DNA of 64,000 bases from CAIKZZ01 sp035604595 (GCA_035604595.1 DATNIE010000020.1:71016-135015); one strand, 5' to 3'; counted from the stretch's first letter, positions 26,097 to 36,813 are shown. Translations and numbers: made by a program. Notes: generated from the sequence alone by a model not told the origin.

Positions 26097-26315
26097 TCAG
26101 CGCCCGCGATAGACGATGCGGCCCTTGGTGAGGTCGTAGGGCGTCATCTCGACCGTCACGAGGTCGCCCGTCAGGATGCGGATGTAGTTCTTGCGCATCT
26201 TCCCGGAGATGTGCGCGGTCACGACGTGGCCATTCTTCAGCTTGACCCGGAATGTGGTGTTGGGCAGGGTCTCGACGACCTCGCCTTCCATCTGGATCGC
26301 TTCCTCTTTCGACAT
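26097..26315 (-). CDS. infA: Translation initiation factor IF-1
   Basis: IF-1 binds the ribosomal A site during initiation. From ATG 26315 the protein is the standard 72 residues, MSKEEAIQMEGEVVETLPNT to IVYRGR, an S1-like OB fold. The frame stays open upstream by 18 codons, but that extension has no family counterpart. The gene is reverse-strand, convergent with clpA, and next to aat, a common gammaproteobacterial neighbourhood. Confidence 0.98.
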   Translation of the reverse strand: MSKEEAIQMEGEVVETLPNTTFRVKLKNGHVVTAHISGKMRKNYIRILTGDLVTVEMTPYDLTKGRIVYRGR

Positions 26316-26411
26316 GCACTGTCCGGTTGGCTCCGAGGCGGCGCATTGTGCCGAAAGGGCGCAGTCCACGCAATGCGACTGTCGCCTCGCGCGACGCTCG
26401 CGCCAGCGCCT

Positions 26412-27086
26412 TCACGGCCCGACGAGGCCCGCGATCCGCTCGAGGAACCGCTCGCGTGGCAGCGTGACGGCGCCGAGACTCGCGAGGTGCGGGGTCGGCA
26501 GCTGGCAGTCGATGAGCAGGATGCCGGACTCCCGCGCATGCTCGATGAGCCGCGCGAGCGCCACCTTCGAGGCATCGCGCGCGCGCGAAAACATCGATTC
26601 CCCGCAGAACAGCGCCCCGAGACGCAGCCCGTAGAGGCCGCCGACCAGCCGTCCGTCGTGCCAGGTCTCGACCGAGTGCGCGTGCCCGAGCTTGTGGAGC
26701 GCGAGGTACGCAGCGTGCATGCCAGGCGTGATCCACGTGCCGGCTGCCGTCGCGCGCGGGCTCGCGCAGCCGGCCACCACCGCCTCGAAGTCGGTATCAA
26801 GCCGCGTCTCGTAGCCTCGGTTGCGGATCGACTGCCTGAGGCTGCGGTGCGGCGTGAACCTCGCCGGATCGATCACGCTGCGCGGATCGGGCGACCACCA
26901 CAGGATTGGCTGGCCGGCGCTGTACCACGGGAAGATTCCGCGCCGGTAGGCGGCGAGCAGCCAGTCCGGGCTCAGTGCACCTCCCGCGGCGATCAGGCCG
27001 TTCGGCTCGCGCAGTGCCGAGCGAGGATCGGGCAGCGCCGCAGGCGGGCTCCCCGCCGCGAGCCAGGGAATCGCCGAGGCAGTCAT
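26412..27086 (-). CDS. aat: Leucyl/phenylalanyl-tRNA--protein transferase
   Basis: Aat adds Leu or Phe to N-terminal Lys/Arg of proteins, creating N-degrons read by ClpS-ClpAP; its genes lie just across infA here, so the whole pathway is within 4 kb. The 224-residue protein has the family signatures GLIAAGGALSPDWLLAAYRRGIFPWY, WWSPDPR, GTWITPGMHAAYLALHKLGHAHSVE and GESMFSRARDASKVAL. Its ATG overlaps the stop of the upstream acyltransferase gene by four bases. Confidence 0.96.
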   Translation of the reverse strand: MTASAIPWLAAGSPPAALPDPRSALREPNGLIAAGGALSPDWLLAAYRRGIFPWYSAGQPILWWSPDPRSVIDPARFTPHRSLRQSIRNRGYETRLDTDFEAVVAGCASPRATAAGTWITPGMHAAYLALHKLGHAHSVETWHDGRLVGGLYGLRLGALFCGESMFSRARDASKVALARLIEHARESGILLIDCQLPTPHLASLGAVTLPRERFLERIAGLVGP

Positions 27087-28258
27087 GGGGCGAGCGGCGG
27101 CACGTCCAGTGGCACCGCCCCGGCGCGGTACGGGACGTGGGCGGCGGCATCCTGTGCATAGGCGCGGACCGCTGCCTGCTCCTCGATGAGGAAGCGGCCG
27201 ATCGCGCCGGCGAAGCGCGGATCGCGGATCAGGTGGGCCGAGTGCGTCAGCGCGGGCGTGAAGCCGCGCGCCAGCTTGTGCTCGCCCTGGGTGCCCGGCT
27301 CGAAGCGCTGCAGGCCCTGGCGGATGCAGTACTCGATGCCCTGGTGGTAGCAGCTCTCGAAGTGCAGGCTGTGGTAATCGCCCGCGGCGCCCCAGTAGCG
27401 TCCATACAGCGTGTCGCGGCCGCGAAAGAAGATCGCGGTCGCGATGATCTCGCCGTGGTGATGGGCGAGCAGCACCTGCGGCTGGCCGGGCAGGCGCGCG
27501 CTGACCTCGGCGAAGAACGCCGGGTTGAGGTACGGGTCGTGGCCGTGCCTGCGAAACGTGTCGGCATGCAGCGCGTGAACGCGCTGCCACTCGGCCGGGC
27601 TCAGGTCGGCGCCGGCGCGCATGTCGAAGCGCACCCCAGCCTCGAGCACCCGGCGCCGCTCGCGCCTGGCTTTCTTGCGCTTCTCGGCCGTGAAGGTCGC
27701 GAGAAAGCCCTCGAAGTCGGCGAAGCCGCGGTTGTGCCAGTGGAACTGGCAATCGAGGCGCGCGAGCAGTCCCTCGCGCGCGAGCCAGTCCGCCTCCTCG
27801 CTGGCCGCGAACTGCACGTGGAGCGAGGAGGCGTCCGGGGCTGATTCGAGCGCGGCCGCGAGCAGCGCGCGGCGCACGCGCACCGCATCGGCGCCTGGCC
27901 GGACCAGCAGCCGCGGGCCGGCCGCTGGCGTGAACGGGGTCGCGGCCACGAGCTTCGGGTAGTAGCGCGCGCCGTGCCGGTTGTAGGCCTGCGCCCAGCT
28001 GAAGTCGAAGACGAACTCGCCCCACGAATGGGTCTTCAGGTAGAGCGGCAGCGCCCCGACGAGCGTCGCCCCGCAGTGCACTGCGACGTGGCACGGCTGC
28101 CAGCCGGTGCCCGGTCCGACCGCGCCCGAGTGCTCGAGCGCGGCCAGAAATTCGTGGCGGAGAAACGGCACGCCGCCCAGGTCGAGCGCGTTCCACGCCT
28201 CGCAGTCGATCGCATCGATCGAGGCGTGGGTCGTGGCGAGCAGGGTCGCGGCGTCCAT
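27083..28258 (-). CDS. FemAB/GNAT-like acyltransferase (peptidogalycan biosynthesis family)
   Basis: This 391-residue cytosolic protein belongs to the large GNAT-fold family often labelled peptidogalycan biosynthesis/recognition. Visible family features are the Trp/Tyr-rich segment SWGEFVFDFSWAQAYNRHGARYYPKL, the basic stretch EKRKKARRERRRVLE, and the late GRYWGAAGDYHSLHFESCYHQGIEYCI followed by FEPGTQGEHKLARGF. The family sits next to aat in many proteobacteria. The substrate is not known; an aminoacyl-transfer role like FemAB is plausible but not shown here. Translationally coupled to aat (ATGA). Confidence 0.85.
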   Translation of the reverse strand: MDAATLLATTHASIDAIDCEAWNALDLGGVPFLRHEFLAALEHSGAVGPGTGWQPCHVAVHCGATLVGALPLYLKTHSWGEFVFDFSWAQAYNRHGARYYPKLVAATPFTPAAGPRLLVRPGADAVRVRRALLAAALESAPDASSLHVQFAASEEADWLAREGLLARLDCQFHWHNRGFADFEGFLATFTAEKRKKARRERRRVLEAGVRFDMRAGADLSPAEWQRVHALHADTFRRHGHDPYLNPAFFAEVSARLPGQPQVLLAHHHGEIIATAIFFRGRDTLYGRYWGAAGDYHSLHFESCYHQGIEYCIRQGLQRFEPGTQGEHKLARGFTPALTHSAHLIRDPRFAGAIGRFLIEEQAAVRAYAQDAAAHVPYRAGAVPLDVPPLAP

Positions 28259-28272
28259 GGTGCCCCGGAGCG

Positions 28273-29235
28273 TCAGTGCCCGGCGTCGACGCGCTCGAGG
28301 TAGCGGTCGGCGTCGAGCGCCGCCATGCAGCCGGTCCCGGCCGAGGTCACGGCCTGGCGGTACACGTGGTCGGCGACATCGCCGGCGGCGAACACGCCCG
28401 GAACGCTGGTCGCCGTGGCATCGCCCTCGAGCCCGCCCCGCACGAGGATGTAGCCGCCCTTCATCCCGAGCTGGCCCTCGAATAGCTGCGTGTTCGGTGT
28501 GTGGCCGACGGCGATGAACACCCCGCTCAGCTTGAGGTCCCGCGCCGCACCGCCGGTCGCCGCGCGGATCCTCAGGCCCGTCACGCCCGTCGCATCGCCC
28601 AGCACCTCTGCCACCTCGTGGTTCCAGGCGAAGGACACCTTGCCCGCGCGCGCGCGCTCGGCGAGCCGGTCCTGCAGGATCTTCTCCGCGCGCAGCTGGT
28701 CGCGGCGGTGCACGAGGGTCACGTGGCGCGCGATGTTGGTGAGGTACAGCGCCTCCTCGACGGCCGTGTTGCCGCCGCCGACCACGGCCACGTCCTGGTT
28801 GCGGTAGAAGAACCCGTCGCAGGTGGCACAGGCCGACACGCCCTTGCCGCGAAAGGTCTGCTCCGAGGGGAGCCCGAGGTAGCGCGCCGACGCGCCGGTT
28901 GCGATGATCAGCGCATCGCAGCTGTACTCACCGCCGTCGCCCGTCAGGCGCATCGGTCGCGCGGACAGGTCGACGCGGCTGACGTGGTCGTGCACGATCC
29001 GGGTGTGGAAGCGCTCGGCGTGCTTGCGCATCCGCTCCATCAGCGCGGGGCCGAGCAGGCCCTCGACGTCGCCCGGCCAGTTGTCGACCTCGGTCGTGGT
29101 CATCAGCTGGCCGCCGGCCTCGATGCCGGTGATGAGGAGCGGCTCGCGATTCGCGCGGGCGGCGTAGACGGCGGCGCTGTAGCCGGCAGGGCCCGAGCCG
29201 AGGATCACAAGTCGGGCGTGGAGCGGTGCAGTCAT
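28273..29235 (-). CDS. trxB: Thioredoxin-disulfide reductase
   Basis: TrxB reduces thioredoxin with NADPH. The 320-residue protein has the FAD-binding GSGPAGYSAAVYAARA (about residues 13-28), the redox pair Cys136/Cys139 in ACATCDG, the NADPH-binding GGGNTAVEEA and the C-terminal GVFAAGDVADHVYRQA. It is in the same direction as, and 14 bp upstream of, the FemAB-like gene, and is divergent from ftsK. Confidence 0.97.
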   Translation of the reverse strand: MTAPLHARLVILGSGPAGYSAAVYAARANREPLLITGIEAGGQLMTTTEVDNWPGDVEGLLGPALMERMRKHAERFHTRIVHDHVSRVDLSARPMRLTGDGGEYSCDALIIATGASARYLGLPSEQTFRGKGVSACATCDGFFYRNQDVAVVGGGNTAVEEALYLTNIARHVTLVHRRDQLRAEKILQDRLAERARAGKVSFAWNHEVAEVLGDATGVTGLRIRAATGGAARDLKLSGVFIAVGHTPNTQLFEGQLGMKGGYILVRGGLEGDATATSVPGVFAAGDVADHVYRQAVTSAGTGCMAALDADRYLERVDAGH

Positions 29236-29376
29236 GCCGGTTCCGGTGGGTCGAAGGAGACGCCAATGGTAGGAAAAAATGCGACGCCCGGGTGGATTCG
29301 CTCAAGCGCGGCTGGCACAAGGGCTACCTGAGTAGTATCATGGATTTAAGCATGCTTTCTCATCTGAGACTGAACA

Positions 29377-31707
29377 ATGGCTGAGGCCGCTGCACCGGCG
29401 AAGGGCGGCGCCGGCCTGAAGCTCGCCGCGGTCGTGACGCGCGCGTTGCGCGAAGGCGCCTTGTTCGTGTTCGGCGCGCTCGCGCTCGTGCTGCTGCTCG
29501 CACTCCTGAGCTACGACCCGGCGGACCCGGGTTTCTCCTTCACCGGCGAGCCGGGGCGCGTCGCGAACCTGATAGGACCCATCGGGGCGTGGCTGTCGGA
29601 TGTCTTCCTGCTGCTGTTCGGTGCGCCGGCGTTCCTGTTTCCGGTGATGCTCGGCGTGACCGGCTGGCTGCTGTTCCGCCGGCCCGCGGGCGAGGCGCCC
29701 TCGCGCGCCAGCCTCGCATTCCGGCTGGCCGGCTTCGTGCTGACGCTCGCGACCAGCGCAGGGATAGCGACGCTGCACTTCTCCTCCGCGCGCTACCCGC
29801 AGACCGCGGGCGGCATTCTTGGCGACCTCGTCGGCCACAGCCTCGCCCACGGCTTCAGCTTCCTCGGCGCGACCTTGCTGCTGCTCGGCGTGTGGTTTGC
29901 CGGCGTCTCGCTGTTCATCGGCGTTTCCTGGCTCAGGGTCATGGACCTGCTCGGGCGCGCGCTGCTCGCCGCGCACGCCTCGGTCAAGGCCATGTTCGCC
30001 TCGCGACGCGAGCGGGAAGCCGGCCGCGAGAGCCGGGCGGCGCGCCACGAAGCCGCGCGGGAAGAGAGGAAAAAGGCCGAGTTCCGGCCACCGCCGCGTA
30101 TCGAGGCCGCGGTCCCGGTCATCGAGAAGAGCGAGCGGGTCGAGAAGGAAAAGCAGGTACCGCTGTTCGACAAGCCGGCCTCCAAAGAGCTGCCCCCGCT
30201 GCAGCTCTTGGACGATGCGCCGCCGCGCGAGGCCGGCTATTCGGCCGAGACGCTCGAGGCGATGTCGCGGCTCGTCGAGCTCAAGCTGCGCGACTTCGGC
30301 GTCGAGGTCGAGGTCGTGGCCGTGCACCCCGGGCCGGTGGTCACGCGTTTCGAGCTGCGGCCCGCACCCGGCGTCAAGGTGAGCCAGATCTCGGGACTCG
30401 CGAAGGACATCGCCCGCGCGCTGTCGGCGATCAGCGTGCGCGTCGTCGAGGTCATTCCGGGCAAGAGCGTCGTCGGGCTCGAGATCCCGAACGAGAAGCG
30501 CGAGCTCGTGACGCTGGGAGAGATCCTCAAGTCGAAAGCGTACGACGACATGGCCTCGCCGCTCGCACTCGCGCTCGGCAAGGACATCGGCGGGCACCCG
30601 GTGGTCGCGGACCTGCAGCGGATGCCGCATCTGCTGATCGCGGGCACGACCGGTTCCGGCAAGAGCGTCGGCATCAACGCGATGGTGCTGTCGCTGCTCT
30701 ACAAGGCGACAGCGGAGCACGTCCGGCTGATCATGATCGACCCCAAGATGCTGGAGCTGTCGGTCTACGAGGGCATCCCGCACCTGCTCGCACCGGTCGT
30801 CACCGACATGAAGCAGGCGGCGAACGCTCTGCGGTGGTGCGTCGCGGAGATGGAACAGCGCTACCAGCTGATGGCCGCGCTCGGCGTGCGCAACATCGGC
30901 GGCTACAACCGCAAGATCAAGGAGGCGATCGACGCCGGCAGGCCGATCCCGAATCCGATCCTGCAGCAGCGCGTGCAGGCCGGCGAGCAGGGCCTGCTCG
31001 ATGCGAGCGGCAACCTGCCGACCTGCGAACCGCTGCCATACATCGTGGTCGTGATCGACGAGCTCGCGGATCTGATGATGATTGTCGGCAAGAAGGTCGA
31101 GGAGCTGATCGCGCGCCTCGCGCAGAAGGCGCGAGCCTCGGGGATTCACCTGGTGCTCGCGACCCAGCGGCCATCGGTCGACGTGATCACGGGACTCATC
31201 AAGGCCAACATCCCGACGCGGATCGCGTTTCAGGTATCGGCGAAGGTCGACTCGCGGACGATCCTCGACCAGGGCGGGGCGGAGTCGCTGCTGGGGCACG
31301 GAGACATGCTGTACCTGCCGCCCGGCACGTCCGTTCCGACCCGCGTGCACGGCGCGTTCGTCTCCGACCAGGAGGTGCACCGGGTGGTGAGCGCGCTCCG
31401 GGGCGCGGCGCCGGACTACCTCGACGAGATTCTCGACGGCACGCGCGGCGCGCTGCCCAGCTGGGCGATGGAGGAGGCCGAGCCGGGGCTGGTCGTGGAC
31501 GGCGAGCAGGATGCGCTCTACGACGAGGCTGTCAGGATCGTCTGCGAAACCCGCAAGGCCTCGGTGTCCGGCATCCAGCGCCGGCTGAAGATCGGCTACA
31601 ACCGCGCCGCCCGGCTCGTGGAAACGATGGAAGCCGCGGGCCTGGTGGGGCCGCTGCAGCCGAATGGATCACGCGAAGTGCTGGCGCCGCCGCTGCCCGA
31701 GGCCTGA
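29377..31707 (+). CDS. ftsK: DNA translocase FtsK
   Basis: FtsK anchors at the septum and pumps DNA toward dif for XerCD resolution. The 776-residue protein has N-terminal membrane helices (about residues 25-48, 80-105, 115-130, 155-180), a short charged linker rich in Glu/Arg/Lys, the RecA-like motor with Walker A GTTGSGKSVG and Walker B VVVIDELADLMM, and a C-terminal gamma winged helix (SVSGIQRRLKIGYNRAARLVETME) that reads KOPS sites. The linker is short compared with E. coli FtsK (1329 residues) and similar to the Pseudomonas form. Confidence 0.97.
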   Translation: MAEAAAPAKGGAGLKLAAVVTRALREGALFVFGALALVLLLALLSYDPADPGFSFTGEPGRVANLIGPIGAWLSDVFLLLFGAPAFLFPVMLGVTGWLLFRRPAGEAPSRASLAFRLAGFVLTLATSAGIATLHFSSARYPQTAGGILGDLVGHSLAHGFSFLGATLLLLGVWFAGVSLFIGVSWLRVMDLLGRALLAAHASVKAMFASRREREAGRESRAARHEAAREERKKAEFRPPPRIEAAVPVIEKSERVEKEKQVPLFDKPASKELPPLQLLDDAPPREAGYSAETLEAMSRLVELKLRDFGVEVEVVAVHPGPVVTRFELRPAPGVKVSQISGLAKDIARALSAISVRVVEVIPGKSVVGLEIPNEKRELVTLGEILKSKAYDDMASPLALALGKDIGGHPVVADLQRMPHLLIAGTTGSGKSVGINAMVLSLLYKATAEHVRLIMIDPKMLELSVYEGIPHLLAPVVTDMKQAANALRWCVAEMEQRYQLMAALGVRNIGGYNRKIKEAIDAGRPIPNPILQQRVQAGEQGLLDASGNLPTCEPLPYIVVVIDELADLMMIVGKKVEELIARLAQKARASGIHLVLATQRPSVDVITGLIKANIPTRIAFQVSAKVDSRTILDQGGAESLLGHGDMLYLPPGTSVPTRVHGAFVSDQEVHRVVSALRGAAPDYLDEILDGTRGALPSWAMEEAEPGLVVDGEQDALYDEAVRIVCETRKASVSGIQRRLKIGYNRAARLVETMEAAGLVGPLQPNGSREVLAPPLPEA

Positions 31708-31711
31708 GGCC

Positions 31712-32368
31712 GTGGGCCTGCAGTCGCTGCGGCGCGCTGCAATGGCGGTTGCGCTGTCTGTGCCGCTCGCCGCGGGGCACGCCGCCGCCGACGCCCCGGC
31801 CGATGCCGCAGCGCTTGCGACGGTGGAGCACGCGCTCGCCGCTCTCGACTCAGTGCGCGCGGAGTTCGTGCAGCAGCTCGTTGGCCGCGACGGCTCGCCC
31901 GGCCAGCGCGCCGTCGGCACGCTCTACCTCAAGAAGCCCGGCCGATTCCGCTGGGACTATACCGAGCCCCGGCAGCTGATCGTGTCGGACGGGGAGTGGC
32001 TGTGGCTCTACGATCCGGAGCTCGAGCAGGCGACCGTCCGCAAGGTGCGTGACACCCTGTCGCAGACGCCGGCCATGCTGCTGTCGGGCGAGGCGCGGGT
32101 CAGCGAGGGCTATGTCGTGACTGCCGCCGGTCGCGCCGACGGCCTCGACTGGGTACGTCTGGTACCGCGCCAGAACGACAGCGACTTCAAGGAACTGAAG
32201 CTCGGCTTTGCGGGCGCGGTCCTGAAGCGGATGGAGTTCGCGGACAAGCTGAACGAACTCACCCGGGTCGAGCTCACCAAGATCGAGCGCAATGCGCAGG
32301 TTCCCGAGTCGCTGTTCCACTTCGTGGCACCGCCCGGAGTCGACGTGATTGGCCCCGCGGGACGGTGA
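31712..32368 (+). CDS. lolA: Outer-membrane lipoprotein carrier LolA
   Basis: LolA ferries lipoproteins through the periplasm from LolCDE to LolB. The predicted protein is 218 residues from GTG 31712, five bases after the ftsK stop; ATG 31742 would shorten the signal peptide. A signal peptide ends near GHAAA, followed by ALDSVRAEFVQQLVGRDG, LYLKKPGRFRWDYTEP and DGEWLWLYDPELEQATVRK, all typical LolA. The order ftsK-lolA-rarA-serS is conserved in gammaproteobacteria. Confidence 0.95.
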   Translation: MGLQSLRRAAMAVALSVPLAAGHAAADAPADAAALATVEHALAALDSVRAEFVQQLVGRDGSPGQRAVGTLYLKKPGRFRWDYTEPRQLIVSDGEWLWLYDPELEQATVRKVRDTLSQTPAMLLSGEARVSEGYVVTAAGRADGLDWVRLVPRQNDSDFKELKLGFAGAVLKRMEFADKLNELTRVELTKIERNAQVPESLFHFVAPPGVDVIGPAGR

Positions 32369-32369
32369 G

Positions 32370-32753
32370 GTGCTGCCGCTGCGCTTCGGATGGTTCTGGG
32401 CAGCGGTCGGGTGGTCCGGCGTCGGCCTCGGCATCGTGCTCAGCATGCTGCCGCGCGCGATGATGCCGGTTCCGCTCGGCGGCACGGCCCAGCACCTCGC
32501 CGGCTATTTCATCCTGACGGCGTGGTTCGCCGGCATCTACCCGAGCGCGCGCTACCCGGACGTCGGGCTGGGTTGTTTTCTGTTCGGTTGCTCGATGGAG
32601 CTGTTGCAGATCCTGAGCCCGACCCGCCACCCGCAGCTCCAGGATGCGCTGACGAACGCCGTCGGCATCCTCGCCGCGCTCGCGTTCGCCTACGCCGGCC
32701 TCGGCGGCTGGGCCGCGCCCGTGGAAAAGCTGCTCGGGGTCGCGCCGCGGTGA
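32370..32753 (+). CDS. VanZ-like membrane protein
   Basis: A 127-residue protein with about four membrane helices and the VanZ-family pattern: LGGTAQHLAGYFILTAWFAGIYP, then FLFGCSMELLQILSPTRHPQLQDALTNAVGILAAL. The conserved Glu in SMELLQ and the Asp/Asn in QDALTNAVG are family hallmarks. The GTG at 32370 comes one base after the lolA stop; a TTG at 32349 would overlap lolA. The function of these small VanZ homologues is not established. Confidence 0.85.
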   Translation: MLPLRFGWFWAAVGWSGVGLGIVLSMLPRAMMPVPLGGTAQHLAGYFILTAWFAGIYPSARYPDVGLGCFLFGCSMELLQILSPTRHPQLQDALTNAVGILAALAFAYAGLGGWAAPVEKLLGVAPR

Positions 32754-32794
32754 CAGCCGAGCGGCAGTCGCGCCGCGGAACGTACAATGCGCGG

Positions 32795-34090
32795 ATGACC
32801 CAGGAACCCTACCGACCGCTGGCCGACCGCATGCGCCCGCGCTCGCTCGAGGAGTTCGTCGGGCAGGCGCATCTGCTCGGCCCCGGCAAGCCCCTGACGC
32901 GGCTCGTCGAGGGTGCGACGCTGCACTCGATGATCCTGTGGGGTCCGCCGGGGACCGGCAAGACAACGCTCGCACGGCTCTTCGCCGGCTCCTGCCGGGC
33001 CGAGTTCCATGCGCTGTCGGCCGTGTTCGCCGGGGTCAAGGACATCCGCGAGATCGTGGAGCGGGCGCGAGCCGCCCGCAGCTCGAGCGGCGCCCCGACC
33101 GTGCTGTTCCTGGACGAGGTGCATCGCTTCAACCGCACGCAGCAGGACACGTTCCTGCCGTTCGTCGAGAACGGCACGCTGGTGTTCATCGGCGCGACCA
33201 CCGAGAACCCGTCGTTCGAGGTCAACGGTGCGCTGCTGTCGCGCGCCCGGATCTACCTGCTGAAGCCGCTCGCGGCTGCGGAGATCGAGGCGCTGCTGTC
33301 GCGAGCGCTCGCCGACACCGGACGCGGCCTCGGCGCCGCAGGGCTCGCGATCGAGCCGGCCGCCCTCGAATTGCTCGGCCGCGCCGCCGATGGCGATGCG
33401 CGTCGCGGCCTCAACATGCTCGAGGTCGCCGCTGACCTCGCGGTACCGGTGGGGAGCCGCAACACCATCACCGAGGCGATCGCCGTCGAGGTCGCCGCCG
33501 GCGGCCATCGCCGGTTCGACAAGCGCGGCGAGCAGTTCTACGACCAGATTTCGGCGCTGCACAAGGCGGTGCGGGGCAGCGATCCCGACGCGGCGCTCTA
33601 CTGGCTGTGCCGGATGCTGGATGGCGGCTGCGATCCGCTCTACGTCGCACGCCGGGCGCTGCGGATGGCGAGCGAGGACATCGGCAATGCCGACCCGCGG
33701 GCCCTGACGCTGGCGCTGCAGGCCTGGGAGACCTACGACCGGCTGGGGAGCCCGGAGGGCGAGCTCGCGATCGCGCAGGCAATTGTGTACCTGGCGGTCG
33801 CGCCGAAGAGCAATGCGGTGTACACGGCCTTCAGCGCGGCGCAGGCCGACGCGCAGGCGTCCGGTTCGCTCGAGGTTCCGCTCCACATCCGCAACGCGCC
33901 GACGCGGATGATGAAGGACATGGGCTGGGGCAAGGGCTACCGCTACGACCACGATGAGCCCGATGCGCTGGCCACCGGCCAGCGGTATTTCCCGGACGAC
34001 CTGCCGGCACGGACCTATTATGATCCGGTGCCCCGCGGTCTCGAGATCAAGATCCGCGATGCGCTGGCGCGCCGGCGCGGCGGCGGCTGA
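32795..34090 (+). CDS. rarA: Replication-associated recombination protein A (RarA/MgsA)
   Basis: RarA is a clamp-loader-like AAA+ ATPase that acts at stalled replication forks. The 431-residue protein starts at ATG 32795 (MTQEPYRPLADRMRPRSLEEFVGQ) and has Walker A GPPGTGKTTLA, Walker B VLFLDEVHRF, sensor 1 GATTENPSFEVN, and the C-terminal family sequence ISALHKAVRGSDPDAALYWLCRMLDGG. It sits between the VanZ-like gene and serS, the usual place. Confidence 0.96.
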   Translation: MTQEPYRPLADRMRPRSLEEFVGQAHLLGPGKPLTRLVEGATLHSMILWGPPGTGKTTLARLFAGSCRAEFHALSAVFAGVKDIREIVERARAARSSSGAPTVLFLDEVHRFNRTQQDTFLPFVENGTLVFIGATTENPSFEVNGALLSRARIYLLKPLAAAEIEALLSRALADTGRGLGAAGLAIEPAALELLGRAADGDARRGLNMLEVAADLAVPVGSRNTITEAIAVEVAAGGHRRFDKRGEQFYDQISALHKAVRGSDPDAALYWLCRMLDGGCDPLYVARRALRMASEDIGNADPRALTLALQAWETYDRLGSPEGELAIAQAIVYLAVAPKSNAVYTAFSAAQADAQASGSLEVPLHIRNAPTRMMKDMGWGKGYRYDHDEPDALATGQRYFPDDLPARTYYDPVPRGLEIKIRDALARRRGGG

Positions 34091-34123
34091 CGCCGCGCCT
34101 CGCCTGCAGTCTGGGGACACACG

Positions 34124-35410
<1,287 letters not shown>

Positions 35411-35433
35411 GCGCCTGGCGAACTGTCAAACGA

Positions 35434-35460
35434 AAACGCCCGGGACCGGCCCGGGCGTTT
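35434..35460. terminator. Bidirectional terminator between serS and the Bax-inhibitor-like gene
   Basis: An 11-bp perfect stem AAACGCCCGGG / CCCGGGCGTTT with a five-base loop. Forward transcripts end in TTT, and reverse transcripts run into TTTTCGTTTG, so it can serve both convergent genes. Confidence 0.8.
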
Positions 35461-35480
35461 GGCATGTGCGGGGCGTGCGA

Positions 35481-36173
35481 TCAGTTGCGCGATGAGTATC
35501 CCAGCAGCTGCAGCAGGCTGGTGAAGAGATTGAAGATCTGCACGTAAAGTCCCACGGTCGCGAGCACGTAGTTCGTCTCACCGCCGTTCACGATCTCGCT
35601 GGTCTGCCAGAGGATGAGGCCGCTGGACAGCAGCACGAAAAGACCGGCGACAGCCAGCGACAGGCCCGGCAGGTGGAACAGCACCGCCGCAAGGCCGAGC
35701 AGGAAGGCCGTCAGCACCCCGATGAACAGGAAGCTGGTCATGAACCGGAAGCTCTTGCGGGTCGTCACGGCGTAGGCCGACAGCCCGAGGAAGGTCAGCC
35801 CAGTGATCCCGACCGCGCTCATGATCACCGAGCCGCCGTTCGGGATCGCCTTCATGTAGAGGTTCAGGATCGGGCCGAGCGTGTACCCCATGAAGCCCGT
35901 CAGCGCGAACACGAGCGCGACGCTCCAGGCGCTCCCGCGCAGCTTCATGATCGCGAAGAACAGCCCGTAGTAGCCGACCAGGGTCAGCAGGATGCCGGGG
36001 TACGGAAGCTTCAGCTGCATCGACACGCCGGCGCATGCGGCGCTGAACAGCAGCGTCGTCGACAGCAGCAGATAGGTATTGCGCAGGACGCGCTGGGCGC
36101 TCGTGGCCACCGCGGCCGGGAGCACGACCACACGGCTGTCCGCTGGCGCTGAACTGACGGGAAGACGATCCAT
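35481..36173 (-). CDS. Bax inhibitor-1/YccA family membrane protein
   Basis: A 230-residue protein with about seven membrane helices, the BI-1/YccA layout. Family segments include LRNTYLLLSTTLLFSAACAGV, FALTGFMGYTLGPILNLY and the C-terminal YVLATVGLYVQIFNLFTSLLQLLG. In E. coli YccA modulates FtsH; other members are proposed ion channels. The ATG at 36173 is preceded by GAGGAG eight bases away, so the 17-codon upstream extension is rejected. Confidence 0.93.
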   Translation of the reverse strand: MDRLPVSSAPADSRVVVLPAAVATSAQRVLRNTYLLLSTTLLFSAACAGVSMQLKLPYPGILLTLVGYYGLFFAIMKLRGSAWSVALVFALTGFMGYTLGPILNLYMKAIPNGGSVIMSAVGITGLTFLGLSAYAVTTRKSFRFMTSFLFIGVLTAFLLGLAAVLFHLPGLSLAVAGLFVLLSSGLILWQTSEIVNGGETNYVLATVGLYVQIFNLFTSLLQLLGYSSRN

Positions 36174-36327
36174 CGCGTGCACTCCTCGAATCGGCACTAG
36201 GCGCGCCATTATAGGCCAATCCACGGTTGCGCCGGCGAACCGGCCGCAACCCTCCGTTGCCCGTCTATTGTCCTCACGACGACAGCGCCGCTCGGGTAAA
36301 GTTCACCCCGCTCAGCGGGCCGCGAAT

Positions 36328-36417
36328 GGAGAGGTGGCAGAGCGGTTGATTGCACCGGTCTTGAAAACCGGAGTCGGGGCAACCCGATCGTGGGTTCGAA
36401 TCCCACCCTCTCCGCCA
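36328..36417 (+). tRNA. tRNA-Ser(UGA)
   Basis: A 90-nt class II tRNA with encoded CCA. Acceptor arms GGAGAGG / CCTCTCC pair fully, the anticodon stem CCGGT/ACCGG carries loop CTTGAAA with anticodon TGA, a long variable arm GTCGGGG-CAA-CCCGAT follows, and the T stem GTGGG/CCCAC is perfect. It is the left border of the accessory block; a degenerate copy of its last 61 nt occurs at 40925-40985. Confidence 0.97.
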
Positions 36418-36492
36418 ATAACACCAGGGTCCGTTCCGGGCACATGGGTACCCTTCAGTCACGAAGGGCACTGCCCTTACGTCGCGCAGTGT

Positions 36493-36813
36493 TTAAGCTT
36501 CGATGAACCCGAGGGCGAATGCGATCGCTGCCGCCGCCGCTTTCATATTTGCCGTCGACAAGCGGGCGATCGGCGCGCCGATGTTCGCTTTCGGAACTGT
36601 CTGCATATTGTCGAAATTGGCAGCGCACGTGTCCGGAAAGCCGTCGGCCTCCGTAAGGACTACTTCCGTCGGTATGCTCCGGATCGTCGAAGTAATGGGC
36701 GCGACGGTGAGGCTGTTGAGTACGCCAATGGCGGAATCGCGCGTCAAAATCAATACTGGCCGTCTTTTGTCGGATTGCCGGACTGTGTACCAGCAAACAT
36801 CGCCGCGTTTCAC
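36493..36813 (-). CDS. MazF/PemK-family mRNA interferase toxin
   Basis: A 106-residue toxin of the CcdB/MazF fold; family members cut mRNA at specific short sites. The start MKRGDVCWYTV is the classic MazF/PemK N-terminus, and RPVLILTRDSAIGVLNSLTVAPITST carries the conserved RP-x-L-I-L and T-x-x-P-x-T segments. The GTG at 36813 overlaps the antitoxin stop by four bases (GTGA), which fixes the start; a TTG four codons upstream is less likely. It lies about 75 bp beyond tRNA-Ser, facing it. Confidence 0.9.
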   Translation of the reverse strand: MKRGDVCWYTVRQSDKRRPVLILTRDSAIGVLNSLTVAPITSTIRSIPTEVVLTEADGFPDTCAANFDNMQTVPKANIGAPIARLSTANMKAAAAAIAFALGFIEA